Shown here: positions 22,085 to 29,691 of the stretch, piece by piece | Layout of the letters: each line of letters starts with the position of its first letter | Position numbering within the stretch: the first letter of the stretch is position 1 | Origin: an uncultured Clostridia bacterium | GTDB lineage: Bacteria; Bacillota; Clostridia; Oscillospirales; JAAYOS01 | Assembly: GCA_944387575.1 (NCBI GenBank) | Contig: CALXFK010000070.1 | Span: 1-32,619 of the forward strand | Direction of reading: 5' to 3' | Length of the DNA: 32,619 bases | Program-made: the position numbers and the translations under genes | The notes under the pieces: generated by a model | What the model saw: the letters and a program-made list of their open reading frames with translations, nothing else | What the model was told of the DNA's origin: nothing | Database searches by the model: none

Positions 22085-24276
22085 GGGATCTCTACCTCCC
22101 CGGCTTCCACGAGTTCGCCGTCGAAGTATATCTCGACGTATATCGAGTCCACGCCGGTGAGCTGGACGTCTATGCGCTGCTGCGAGGTCGCGACCGTCTG
22201 GTCGTACACCTTCACGCCGTCACTCATTACGGTCACCTTGACCTGTTCACGGTCGCTTGGCAGCCGGATAGTGTGTGTGACTATCTTCATGAGCGGCGGA
22301 TCGGTCACGGTGCCGCCGCTAGGCGTTGACGTGGGTGTGTCGCTCGGACCGGGCGGGGCAGGAGTTTCTGTGACTTCGGAGGTGGGCGTCGGGGTCGGGG
22401 TGGGCGTTGCAGTCACTGCGGGTCCCGAGCTCACCTGAATGTCTATGACTGTACCCTCGTCTATCATCATTCCCGCCTGGACGCTCTGCCAGATAACAGT
22501 ACCCGCCTCGCTCAAGCTCTCCTTTGGTGTGGAATTCCCGAAGTTCAGCTTATTCTTCGCGAGCACCGACTTTGCGTACTCCTCGGTCGAGCCAACGAGG
22601 TTCGGCATCTCTACTTTCACCACATCCGGACCGGTGGAGACCACGAGCACCACCGTCTCCCCCTCGCCGAGCAGGCTTCCTGCCTGCGGCTCGGTGCGGA
22701 TGACGTTCCCACTGAGCACGTCCTCACTCGTCTCATATGAGAAATCCACTAACAGATTGAGCCGTGTGAGACGGATCTCGGCGGTACGGTAGTCGTCTCC
22801 CGCAAAGTCCTCAAGCTCTATCGACCGCTCTCCGCGACTCACCGTCACAGTGATGACCGCACTCGACTGACTTACTGTTCTACCAGCATCGGGCGACTGT
22901 TCTATAATTGTGCCCGCCGGCTCGTCTCCATACGCCATCACCGGGTCGAGCTCGATTGTAAATCCGTCCGCCTTGTAGTCCTCCGGGTTCGCGACCACCT
23001 CGTCGTATATCTCGCCTACTAGGTTAGGCACGCGCAGGTCGTTGTCCTCCGGGAAGAATATCGGCGAGACTATCTGCCACACAAAATACAGAAGTACTCC
23101 GACCACCGCAAGCACCATCAGCACCGCAAACACCATCGCGACAGTGCCACCCTGACCACGTTTCTCCTCATATCTGTAATCGGATCGGCGGTCGCTGCGT
23201 GTGCGCCGCGCGGTCTGGGTGGTGCGCGCTATACGTGCGGTGCGGCTCGAAACAGCACTCCCATCCTCCCGCTGCCGCCTCTGCACAGATCCGTGACCGT
23301 GTCTCGAGGACAAAGCTGATGAGTGCTGCGGCTTCGACGCCTCCCGGCGCGAGCGACCACTAATCACCCGCGGCAGCGCCTGTGTCGGCTCGTCGCTTGA
23401 GAGTACGGCGCTGAGCTCGTCGCGGTACCCGAAGGTCATCTCCGGATTCTTGCGGAAACTCTCGAGGTCGGCGTACATCTCGTCTGCCGATGCGTAGCGG
23501 ACGCGGAGGTCCGCCGCCATCGCCTTCATCGTTATCTCCTCGAGCCCGACCGGAATGCTCGGCTCGATGTCGCGCGGGCTGAGCGGCACCGAACTGATGT
23601 GCTGAATGGCTATCGCGACCGCGTTGTCCCCCTCGAACGGGAGCTTGCCGGTGAGCATCTCGTAGAGCATGACGCCAACCGAATATATGTCGCTTCTCGC
23701 ATCCACAACACCGCCTTTCGCCTGTTCGGGCGAAATGTAGTGAACCGAGCCGAGCGCCTCCTGCGTCAGCGTGCTCTGCGAGGCTATCCGCGCAATGCCA
23801 AAATCGGCTACCTTGACGCTGCCATCGCGAAGCACCATTATGTTGTGAGGCTTGATGTCGCGGTGTATTATTCCGCGCCCGTGCGCATGACTCAGCGCAC
23901 GCACTATCTGAGTCGTAAAGTGAAGCGCCTCTCGCCAGTTGAGCTTGCCCTTGCGACTCATATACTGCTTAAGCGTTATCCCGTCGATCAGCTCCATGAC
24001 GAGGTACTCCACCCCCTGGGAGCGATTGACGTCATACACCGCCACTATGTTCGGATGGGACAGCATTGCAACCGCCTGGCTTTCGGTGTGAAAGCGGCGG
24101 CGGAACTCCTCGTCCTTTGCATATTCCGGTCTGAGTATCTTGACCGCGACAAACCTGTTGAGCCGGTGGCATCGCGCCTTGTATACCAGTGCCATTCCTC
24201 CCTCTCCAACCTTCTCGAGTATCTCATAGCGGTTGTCGAGCATCATGCCGATATAGTTGTCTCTGTCCTGATCCAT
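22081..24276 (-). CDS. prkC: PASTA-domain eukaryotic-type Ser/Thr protein kinase
   Basis: A 731-residue single-pass membrane kinase sensing cell-wall fragments. The cytoplasmic kinase (about 15-275) has GEGGMALVY, VAVK46, HRDIKPHN (138-145), DFG (158-160), a Thr-containing activation loop and SPE (182-184). A basic, Ser/Arg-rich juxtamembrane linker (about 300-372) precedes one transmembrane helix at about 379-401. Outside are three PASTA domains (about 413-481, 482-549, 553-618), a Thr/Pro-rich linker (622-660) and a final beta-rich domain of about 70 residues that is not PASTA. That extra domain is the unusual part. GGAGG precedes the ATG by 6 nt, and the gene follows its phosphatase by 36 nt, the standard prpC-prkC pair. 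Confidence 0.96.
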   Translation of the reverse strand: MDQDRDNYIGMMLDNRYEILEKVGEGGMALVYKARCHRLNRFVAVKILRPEYAKDEEFRRRFHTESQAVAMLSHPNIVAVYDVNRSQGVEYLVMELIDGITLKQYMSRKGKLNWREALHFTTQIVRALSHAHGRGIIHRDIKPHNIMVLRDGSVKVADFGIARIASQSTLTQEALGSVHYISPEQAKGGVVDARSDIYSVGVMLYEMLTGKLPFEGDNAVAIAIQHISSVPLSPRDIEPSIPVGLEEITMKAMAADLRVRYASADEMYADLESFRKNPEMTFGYRDELSAVLSSDEPTQALPRVISGRSRREASKPQHSSALSSRHGHGSVQRRQREDGSAVSSRTARIARTTQTARRTRSDRRSDYRYEEKRGQGGTVAMVFAVLMVLAVVGVLLYFVWQIVSPIFFPEDNDLRVPNLVGEIYDEVVANPEDYKADGFTIELDPVMAYGDEPAGTIIEQSPDAGRTVSQSSAVITVTVSRGERSIELEDFAGDDYRTAEIRLTRLNLLVDFSYETSEDVLSGNVIRTEPQAGSLLGEGETVVLVVSTGPDVVKVEMPNLVGSTEEYAKSVLAKNKLNFGNSTPKESLSEAGTVIWQSVQAGMMIDEGTVIDIQVSSGPAVTATPTPTPTPTSEVTETPAPPGPSDTPTSTPSGGTVTDPPLMKIVTHTIRLPSDREQVKVTVMSDGVKVYDQTVATSQQRIDVQLTGVDSIYVEIYFDGELVEAGEVEIP

Positions 24277-24312
24277 CGGATCCCTCCATAAGCGGGGAAT
24301 TTTTCCCGAGAC

Positions 24313-25047
24313 TTACGCCTCGTACAGCAGAACTGTTATGTTGTCCCTTCCACCCCGCGAGTTGGCTATGTCGATAAGGCGGCGGCAGGCATCCTCGCGG
24401 TCGCCGCCATGCATGGTCTCGTAGAGCATCTCCTGCTCCTCGACCATGTTCGAAAGTCCGTCCGAGCAGAGCAATAGCAGCTCTCCCTGCCTGAGCTTCT
24501 GCCAGTATATGTCGCACTCGACATCGGGCGGGGTGCCGAGGGCGCGGGTAATTATGTTCTTTTCGGGGTGTGTGCGCGCCTGTTCGCGGGTAAGGCTACC
24601 GCTCGTTATGAGATCCTCAACTATCGAGTGGTCACGGGTTATACGCTGTATCCCGCTCTCACCGATGAGGTAGGCGCGGCTGTCGCCTACGTTGGCTATC
24701 GCCGCGAGGTCCCCGCACACAATAGCCGCCACAAGGGTCGTACCCATCCCCTCGCACTCCGGGTTCCCCTCCGCGTGCCGCCAGACCTCCTCGTTTGCGC
24801 GGCTGACTGCGGTGCGCACAAGGTTCTCAAGCACCGCGCGGCTCATGCCTTGCGATACCCCATCACGCACCGCGTCGGAGAATGCGCGTGCGGCAATAAT
24901 GCTCGCAACACCACCGGCGTTCGCTCCGCCCATGCCGTCACACACAACGCATATCGCCGTCTCCTCGTCCTGCATCAAATCGACGCAGAATGCATCCTGA
25001 TTCTCTCTGCGGACAAGACCGATATCGGTTTTCCCCCACGCCCTCAT
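24313..25047 (-). CDS. prpC: PP2C-type Ser/Thr phosphatase (PrpC/Stp)
   Basis: The antagonist of the neighbouring kinase, a metal-dependent PPM phosphatase of 244 residues from the preferred start. Motifs in order: TDIGLVRRENQDAF, VVCDGMGGANAGGVAS (metal-binding Asp), NVGDSRAYL, ITRDHS, LLCSDGLSNMVEEQEM and SRGGRDNITVLLYE. The start is uncertain. ATG 25047 places the sequence at the family N-terminus (MRAWGKTDIG), but its nearest purine tract is about 14 nt away. An in-frame GTG at 25092 would add 15 residues and sits 15 nt after the rlmN stop, also without a good ribosome binding site. No feature supports a signal peptide, so it is cytoplasmic. Confidence 0.92.
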   Translation of the reverse strand: MRAWGKTDIGLVRRENQDAFCVDLMQDEETAICVVCDGMGGANAGGVASIIAARAFSDAVRDGVSQGMSRAVLENLVRTAVSRANEEVWRHAEGNPECEGMGTTLVAAIVCGDLAAIANVGDSRAYLIGESGIQRITRDHSIVEDLITSGSLTREQARTHPEKNIITRALGTPPDVECDIYWQKLRQGELLLLCSDGLSNMVEEQEMLYETMHGGDREDACRRLIDIANSRGGRDNITVLLYEA

Positions 25048-25107
25048 CGCCGCGACCACACCCTTCCTGCTTTGCTGTTTTTCTGTATTCACGCATCTCT
25101 GCGTCTC

Positions 25108-26154
25108 TTACGGCTTTTCTCCGCCGCTCTGTGAGTTCTGTGCACGCATACGGAGCTGACCGCACGCGGCGTCGATGTCCGCACCCATTCTGCGACGTAC
25201 GGTCACGTTCACGCCTCTCCGTTCAAGCGTACGTTTGAAGCTCTCCACCCGCTGCGGCGGGCTCGGCTCGAGCATCGCACCGTCCACCCGGTTGAGCGGA
25301 ATGAGGTTTACATGCGCGTCGCTGCCGCGAATGAGCCGCGCGAGCGCCTCTGCATCCGCGTCCGAATCGTTTACCCCGTCAGCGAGCAGGTACTCGTAGC
25401 TTACCCGCCTACCCGTCGCCTCTCGATACGCGTTGCACCGCGCCACGAGCTTTTCTACACCGCCGCTTTTGCGGTTGACCGGCATGAGTCTGGAACGCAA
25501 CTCGTCGTTCGGTGCATGAAGCGAGACGGAGAGTGTCAATTGAAGCTTATGCTCTGCAAGACGTTCTATTCCCCCCTCCGGACCGCAGGTCGAAAGCGAG
25601 ATGTGCCGCATACCTATGTCTAACCCGTCCTTCCGCCCGAGAAGGGAGAAGAACCCAAGCACATTGTCAAGATTTTCGAGCGGCTCGCCGATACCCATCA
25701 GCACTACGTTCGATATCTTAAGCCCAGACTCGCGCCCGCTCATCAGGACCTCGTCGTACATTTCAAACGCGGACAGGTTCCGCCGCAGTCCTCCGCGCGT
25801 CGACGCGCAGAAGGCACAGCCCTGCCTGCACCCCACCTGTGTCGAGATACAGACGGTATTCCCGTGCTGATATTGCATGACCACCGTCTCCACCGTTTCC
25901 CGGTCGAAGAGCTCCCAAAGGAACTTCACCGTCCCGTCCGCACTCTCGCTGCGGCGGAGTGGACAAAGGCGTGATATCTCGCACCGCTCCGCAAGTGCGC
26001 TGCGCAGTGACGCTGGGAGATCGCTCATTTCGGTAAAATCTGTCGCCCCGCGCAGCAGCCATCTCTCTATCTGCCCCGCGCGAAACGCCGGCTGACCGAG
26101 CTCGCGCAGCAGCCCCTCCAGCTCTGCACGACTCGCCATTTTTACATCATACAT
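25108..26154 (-). CDS. rlmN: 23S rRNA (adenine2503-C2)/tRNA(A37) methyltransferase RlmN
   Basis: A 348-residue radical-SAM enzyme that methylates A2503 of 23S rRNA, and in characterised homologues A37 of some tRNAs. The cluster motif CRQGCAFC gives C109, C113 and C116 for the 4Fe-4S centre. GIGEPLENLDNV, LSTCGPEGGI, SLHAPND, MPVN and the C-terminal ADIDAACGQLR (with the methyl-carrying cysteine) are all present, the hallmarks of RlmN rather than Cfr. ATG 26154 is chosen, 7 nt after GAGG; a GTG one codon earlier is possible. The start overlaps the end of rsmB by 8 nt. Confidence 0.95.
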   Translation of the reverse strand: MYDVKMASRAELEGLLRELGQPAFRAGQIERWLLRGATDFTEMSDLPASLRSALAERCEISRLCPLRRSESADGTVKFLWELFDRETVETVVMQYQHGNTVCISTQVGCRQGCAFCASTRGGLRRNLSAFEMYDEVLMSGRESGLKISNVVLMGIGEPLENLDNVLGFFSLLGRKDGLDIGMRHISLSTCGPEGGIERLAEHKLQLTLSVSLHAPNDELRSRLMPVNRKSGGVEKLVARCNAYREATGRRVSYEYLLADGVNDSDADAEALARLIRGSDAHVNLIPLNRVDGAMLEPSPPQRVESFKRTLERRGVNVTVRRRMGADIDAACGQLRMRAQNSQSGGEKP

Positions 26155-27481
26155 CACTTTTCCTCAAAAGGCAAATAAAAAAACCGTCAGTTTCGTTTTT
26201 ATGCGGCATCAGCGTGAGCATTTCGGTAGGATTTTCTACGTTTGGTGCGTTCACTGAGAAACTTTCGGAGGAAAATCCGGTGTGCTCCGCAAGAAATTTC
26301 CGCACTATGTCCTCGTTTTCCGCGCGCCGCCAGGTACAGGTGCTGTAAAGCATCCTCCCGCCCGGCGCGAGATACGCCGCCGCATTCTCGAGTATTCGCG
26401 TCTGGAGCTCTCCGAGCGCCCGAGCTGAACCCTCCGAGCGGTACCGTATGTCCGGCTTCTTTCGTAATATCCCTAACCCGGAGCAAGGCAGGTCACATAT
26501 CACTTTGTCGAAACGCCCCACGAGCTCACGCGAGATCATGGTCGCATCGGCGACCGATGTTTCCACCCCGGAAAATCCGAGCCGTGCCGCGCCCTCCGCG
26601 ACAAGCTGGAGCTTACGCGCCGATATGTCCTGCGCAAGAATGCTACACCCGCCTCTGGTTAGCGCGGACGCAGCAAAGGTCTTTCCGCCCGGCGCGGCAC
26701 AGATGTCGAGCACCCGGTCTCCCGGCTCGGGCGCGAGCGCCGCCACCGCAAGGAAGCTCGCCGCGTCCTGAACCCAGCCTCCGCCGCGCGCCATAAACGC
26801 GCTGGATGAAAGTCCCGCCGCACTGTCAAGCTCGAGTGCGGTGCTCAGAAACGGGTGCGAACGCACGCTCTCCCCCTCAGATGCAAGCTCCTCGAGCGCC
26901 TGCTCACGGGTGGTGCGCAGCGGGTTGAGTTGCATAGTTACCGGCGGGTCGATATTGGACGCGGCAAGGAGTTCGTCCGCCTCCCGCTCTCCGAGCATAC
27001 CGACCGCCTCCCGCACTATCCATTCAGGGCAGGAACGGCGTATCGAAATTTCCTCTATCGTATCTCCGGTCTCGACGAGGTACGGGTCTTCCACCTGCAT
27101 CAAGGCACGGAGGACTGCGTTACAGAACCCGGCAGCGCGCCGGTTCGAGCGGATGAGTTCGACCGTCTCACCCACTGCCGCGCGGGCGGGCACCCCATCC
27201 GCAAAAAATATCTGAAACGCACCCAACCTGAGCGCGCAGAGCACCCTCTTTTCGAGCTTTTTGAGCGGTATCCTGGAGAACCGCGCTATCTGCCAGTCGA
27301 GCAGCAGCATCGTCTGGAGCACGCCACCCACAAGAAAGCTCGCGAACGCCGCGTCCCGGCGGTCTAGCCCGGCGGCGCGCACCGCGCGTGACAGCTTCGC
27401 CGACGAGAACACCCTACTCGTTTCGAACGCGCAGAGCGCATCGAGCGCGACAGCCCGGGCGCTCTTTGCCCTCTCGCTCAT
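26147..27481 (-). CDS. rsmB: 16S rRNA (cytosine967-C5)-methyltransferase RsmB
   Basis: A 444-residue protein with an N-terminal NusB-like RNA-binding domain (about 5-130) and a C-terminal Rossmann methyltransferase. SAM-binding CAAPGGKT is at 261-268, catalytic DLPCSGLG at 330-337 (C333) and the second cysteine in STCT (C382), the two-cysteine signature of m5C RNA methyltransferases. The start codon shares one base with the stop of the upstream peptidase (TGATG), and GGAGGCGG-type purines lie just upstream. Position between fmt and rlmN is the conserved Firmicutes order, apart from the inserted peptidase. Confidence 0.95.
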   Translation of the reverse strand: MSERAKSARAVALDALCAFETSRVFSSAKLSRAVRAAGLDRRDAAFASFLVGGVLQTMLLLDWQIARFSRIPLKKLEKRVLCALRLGAFQIFFADGVPARAAVGETVELIRSNRRAAGFCNAVLRALMQVEDPYLVETGDTIEEISIRRSCPEWIVREAVGMLGEREADELLAASNIDPPVTMQLNPLRTTREQALEELASEGESVRSHPFLSTALELDSAAGLSSSAFMARGGGWVQDAASFLAVAALAPEPGDRVLDICAAPGGKTFAASALTRGGCSILAQDISARKLQLVAEGAARLGFSGVETSVADATMISRELVGRFDKVICDLPCSGLGILRKKPDIRYRSEGSARALGELQTRILENAAAYLAPGGRMLYSTCTWRRAENEDIVRKFLAEHTGFSSESFSVNAPNVENPTEMLTLMPHKNETDGFFICLLRKSDV

Positions 27482-28188
27482 CAGCGACCGCCTCCCCTCC
27501 GGTTTCCACGCCCGCCGAAAAGCACTATCAGCCTCAGAAGCTGCATGACCGAGAGCGCGAGCGCCGCAACGTAGGTCATCGCCGCCGCACCGAGCACCTT
27601 CTTTACCGCACGCCTCTCGTCCTCCGCGACAAGCCCGCCCTGTTCGAGCGCCGCGAGCGCGCGGCGGGACGCATTGATCTCAACAGGCAGCGTCACAAGC
27701 TGGAACAGCACTGCAAGCCCAAACGCGAGTATACCGATATCGTACAGCACCGGTATCGAGGTTATCACCCCGAGCAGGATCAGCGGGAGCGCGAGACCGG
27801 AGCCGAGATTCGCCGCCGGCACCAACGCGCTGCGCAACTTGACCGGAAACCAGCTCTCGGCGTACTGACAGGCGTGCCCAGCCTCGTGCGCCGCTACCCC
27901 TATGGCAGCCACCGAGTTTGAACCAAAGGTGCTGTCCGACAGGTTGATGACGTTCGAGCGCGGGTCGTAGTTATCGGTGAGCGACCCCTGCGTGCGCAGG
28001 ATATCGACACCGCCGACGCCGTTCATCATGAGCACCCGCCGCGCCGCCTCCGCGCCGGTTATACCGCGCATCGAGGGCACTTGCGAGTATCGCGCAAAAG
28101 TACTCTTCACCGATGCCTGCGCCACCATTACAAGCAGCAGCGCCGGCAACACAAAAATCAGGTAGGTGTAGTCGATATAATAGAACAT
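27481..28188 (-). CDS. YugP-like membrane zinc metallopeptidase
   Basis: A 235-residue membrane protein with a zinc-protease HEAGH motif (101-105) on a predicted cytoplasmic or membrane-proximal segment. Transmembrane helices are at about 8-25, 122-143, 148-168 and 203-225. The segment after SMRGITGAEAARRVLMMNG, with NYDPRSNVINLS and TFGSNSVAAIGVAAHEAGHA, is typical of the YugP family (formerly DUF2268-like or DUF neutral zinc peptidases; naming from memory). Substrate is not known in this family. A conserved glutamate in LPVEINAS (E170) could be the third zinc ligand. GGAGG is only 3 nt from the ATG. Its insertion between fmt and rsmB occurs in several Clostridia. Confidence 0.85.
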   Translation of the reverse strand: MFYYIDYTYLIFVLPALLLVMVAQASVKSTFARYSQVPSMRGITGAEAARRVLMMNGVGGVDILRTQGSLTDNYDPRSNVINLSDSTFGSNSVAAIGVAAHEAGHACQYAESWFPVKLRSALVPAANLGSGLALPLILLGVITSIPVLYDIGILAFGLAVLFQLVTLPVEINASRRALAALEQGGLVAEDERRAVKKVLGAAAMTYVAALALSVMQLLRLIVLFGGRGNRRGGGR

Positions 28189-28233
28189 ATTCCTCCAGAC
28201 GCCGGACGCCTCTGTCCGGCTCCCGTTTCGAGA

Positions 28234-29154
28234 CTATTCGAGCCGCGTCCCCGGAACTATCCGATGTCCGCGCAACCACGCCCCCGCATCCATGCGGCGC
28301 TTGCCCGGCGATTGCAGCTCGGTGATAATAACACTGCCCTCCCCCGCGGCGACCTCAAGTCCGGTCGCAGGGTCGGCTGAAATGACCTCTCCCGGCGCCC
28401 CCGACCCGTGTCCGACGCGCGCCGTGTAGAGCTTTATATTCTCCCCGCCAAGCATGCAGAACGCCACCGGGGCAGGGTTGAAACCGCGAATCGTATCCCG
28501 TATCGCGGCTGCGGGGCGGGTCCAGTCCACCCGTCCCTCCTCCTTTTCGACCGGGGGCGCGAAGGTCACAAGCGACGGGTCCTGCACTATGCGCGGGGCG
28601 GTGCCGTCCTCGAGCGCGCGGACCGTCTTGACGAGCAACTCTCCGCCGAGCTTCGCGTACCGCTCGTATACGCTGCCATAGGTGTCCTCTTCGGTTATCG
28701 GGGTGGTCGCCTGAAATATTATGTCCCCCGAATCGAGTTCGCTTACAACGTGCATAGTCGTCACCCCGCCGAGAGTATCACCTGCGGCGACCGCCCGCTG
28801 TATCGGGGCTGCTCCGCGCCAGCGGGGCAGGAGCGAGGCATGCATGTTTATGCAGCCGTACTTCGCCCAATTGAGCATCCAGTCGGGCAGGATGCGTCCG
28901 TACGCAGCGACCACGACGAGTTCCGGCTGTATCTCCTCAAAGAGCGGCTGGCAACGGCGGATCTTCGCGGGCTGGTATATCGCCACCCCGCGCTCAAGCG
29001 CAAGCTGTTTTACCGGCGAAGCGGCAAGCTTCATGCCCCGCCCTTTCGGACGGTCGGGCTGTGTGAACACCGCCGCAACGTCAAGCCCCGCGTCCAGCAT
29101 CGTGCGCAGGCAGCTTGCCGCAATATCCGGGGTTCCCATAAAAAGAATACGCAT
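28234..29154 (-). CDS. fmt: Methionyl-tRNA formyltransferase
   Basis: A 306-residue enzyme that formylates initiator Met-tRNA using 10-formyl-tetrahydrofolate. The N-terminal catalytic domain has MGTPDIA at the start, the folate-site NMHASLLPRWRGAAPIQRA (N103, H105) and SELDSGDI (D141). The C-terminal OB-type tRNA-binding domain starts near the VDWTRPA segment. ATG 29154 is used because the family starts MRI(L/V)FMGTP and GGAGG lies 6 nt upstream; a ten-codon in-frame extension to 29184 overlaps def and has no support. def is 26 nt upstream, and the two act in the same N-terminal formyl cycle. Confidence 0.96.
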   Translation of the reverse strand: MRILFMGTPDIAASCLRTMLDAGLDVAAVFTQPDRPKGRGMKLAASPVKQLALERGVAIYQPAKIRRCQPLFEEIQPELVVVAAYGRILPDWMLNWAKYGCINMHASLLPRWRGAAPIQRAVAAGDTLGGVTTMHVVSELDSGDIIFQATTPITEEDTYGSVYERYAKLGGELLVKTVRALEDGTAPRIVQDPSLVTFAPPVEKEEGRVDWTRPAAAIRDTIRGFNPAPVAFCMLGGENIKLYTARVGHGSGAPGEVISADPATGLEVAAGEGSVIITELQSPGKRRMDAGAWLRGHRIVPGTRLE

Positions 29155-29180
29155 ACGCGCCCTCCCTCCTTTTCCGCCAC

Positions 29181-29666
29181 TCACTCGCCGCGCAGTTCGC
29201 GCAGCTCCTCTTTTGTCAGGCGTCGACTCATTCTCTCGGTAAACACCACCCCATCCAGGTGGTCAATTTCGTGACAGAACGCGCGGGCGGTGATCCCCTC
29301 GCCGGTGCGTTCAAACGTGTTCCCGTTCCGATCCTGTGCGCGGACGGTCACACGAGTGGGGCGGGTGACGAGTCCCCACACATTCGGAAAACTGAGGCAT
29401 CCCTCGCAGTCCTCCTCCTCGCCCTCCTGAGCGATTATCTCAGGGTTTACAAGCTCTATGAACTCGTCCGCCTCCGTGTCGTACACAACGCACACCCTGC
29501 GCAGGATACCAACCTGCGGCGCCGCAAGCCCAACGCCGTCCGCCACCACGAGCGTCTCGCGCATGTCGTCGAGCAGCGTGGAAAGGCGGGGTCCAAAGTC
29601 GCGCACCAGCCTCGTCTTTGTGTGGAGTACCGAGTCTCCCTCTTTAACTATCGATCTTGTCGCCAT
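29181..29666 (-). CDS. def: Peptide deformylase
   Basis: A 161-residue iron/zinc hydrolase that removes the formyl group from nascent proteins. All three motifs are intact: GVGLAAPQ (44-51), EGCLS (88-92, metal ligand C90) and HEIDH (132-136, metal ligands H132 and H136 with catalytic E133). The short form without the extra C-terminal helix fits type I or Gram-positive short deformylases. GGAGG is 9 nt before ATG; the gene lies 25 nt after priA. Confidence 0.97.
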   Translation of the reverse strand: MATRSIVKEGDSVLHTKTRLVRDFGPRLSTLLDDMRETLVVADGVGLAAPQVGILRRVCVVYDTEADEFIELVNPEIIAQEGEEEDCEGCLSFPNVWGLVTRPTRVTVRAQDRNGNTFERTGEGITARAFCHEIDHLDGVVFTERMSRRLTKEELRELRGE

Positions 29667-29691
29667 ATTACTCTACCTCCAATAGCAGCAG

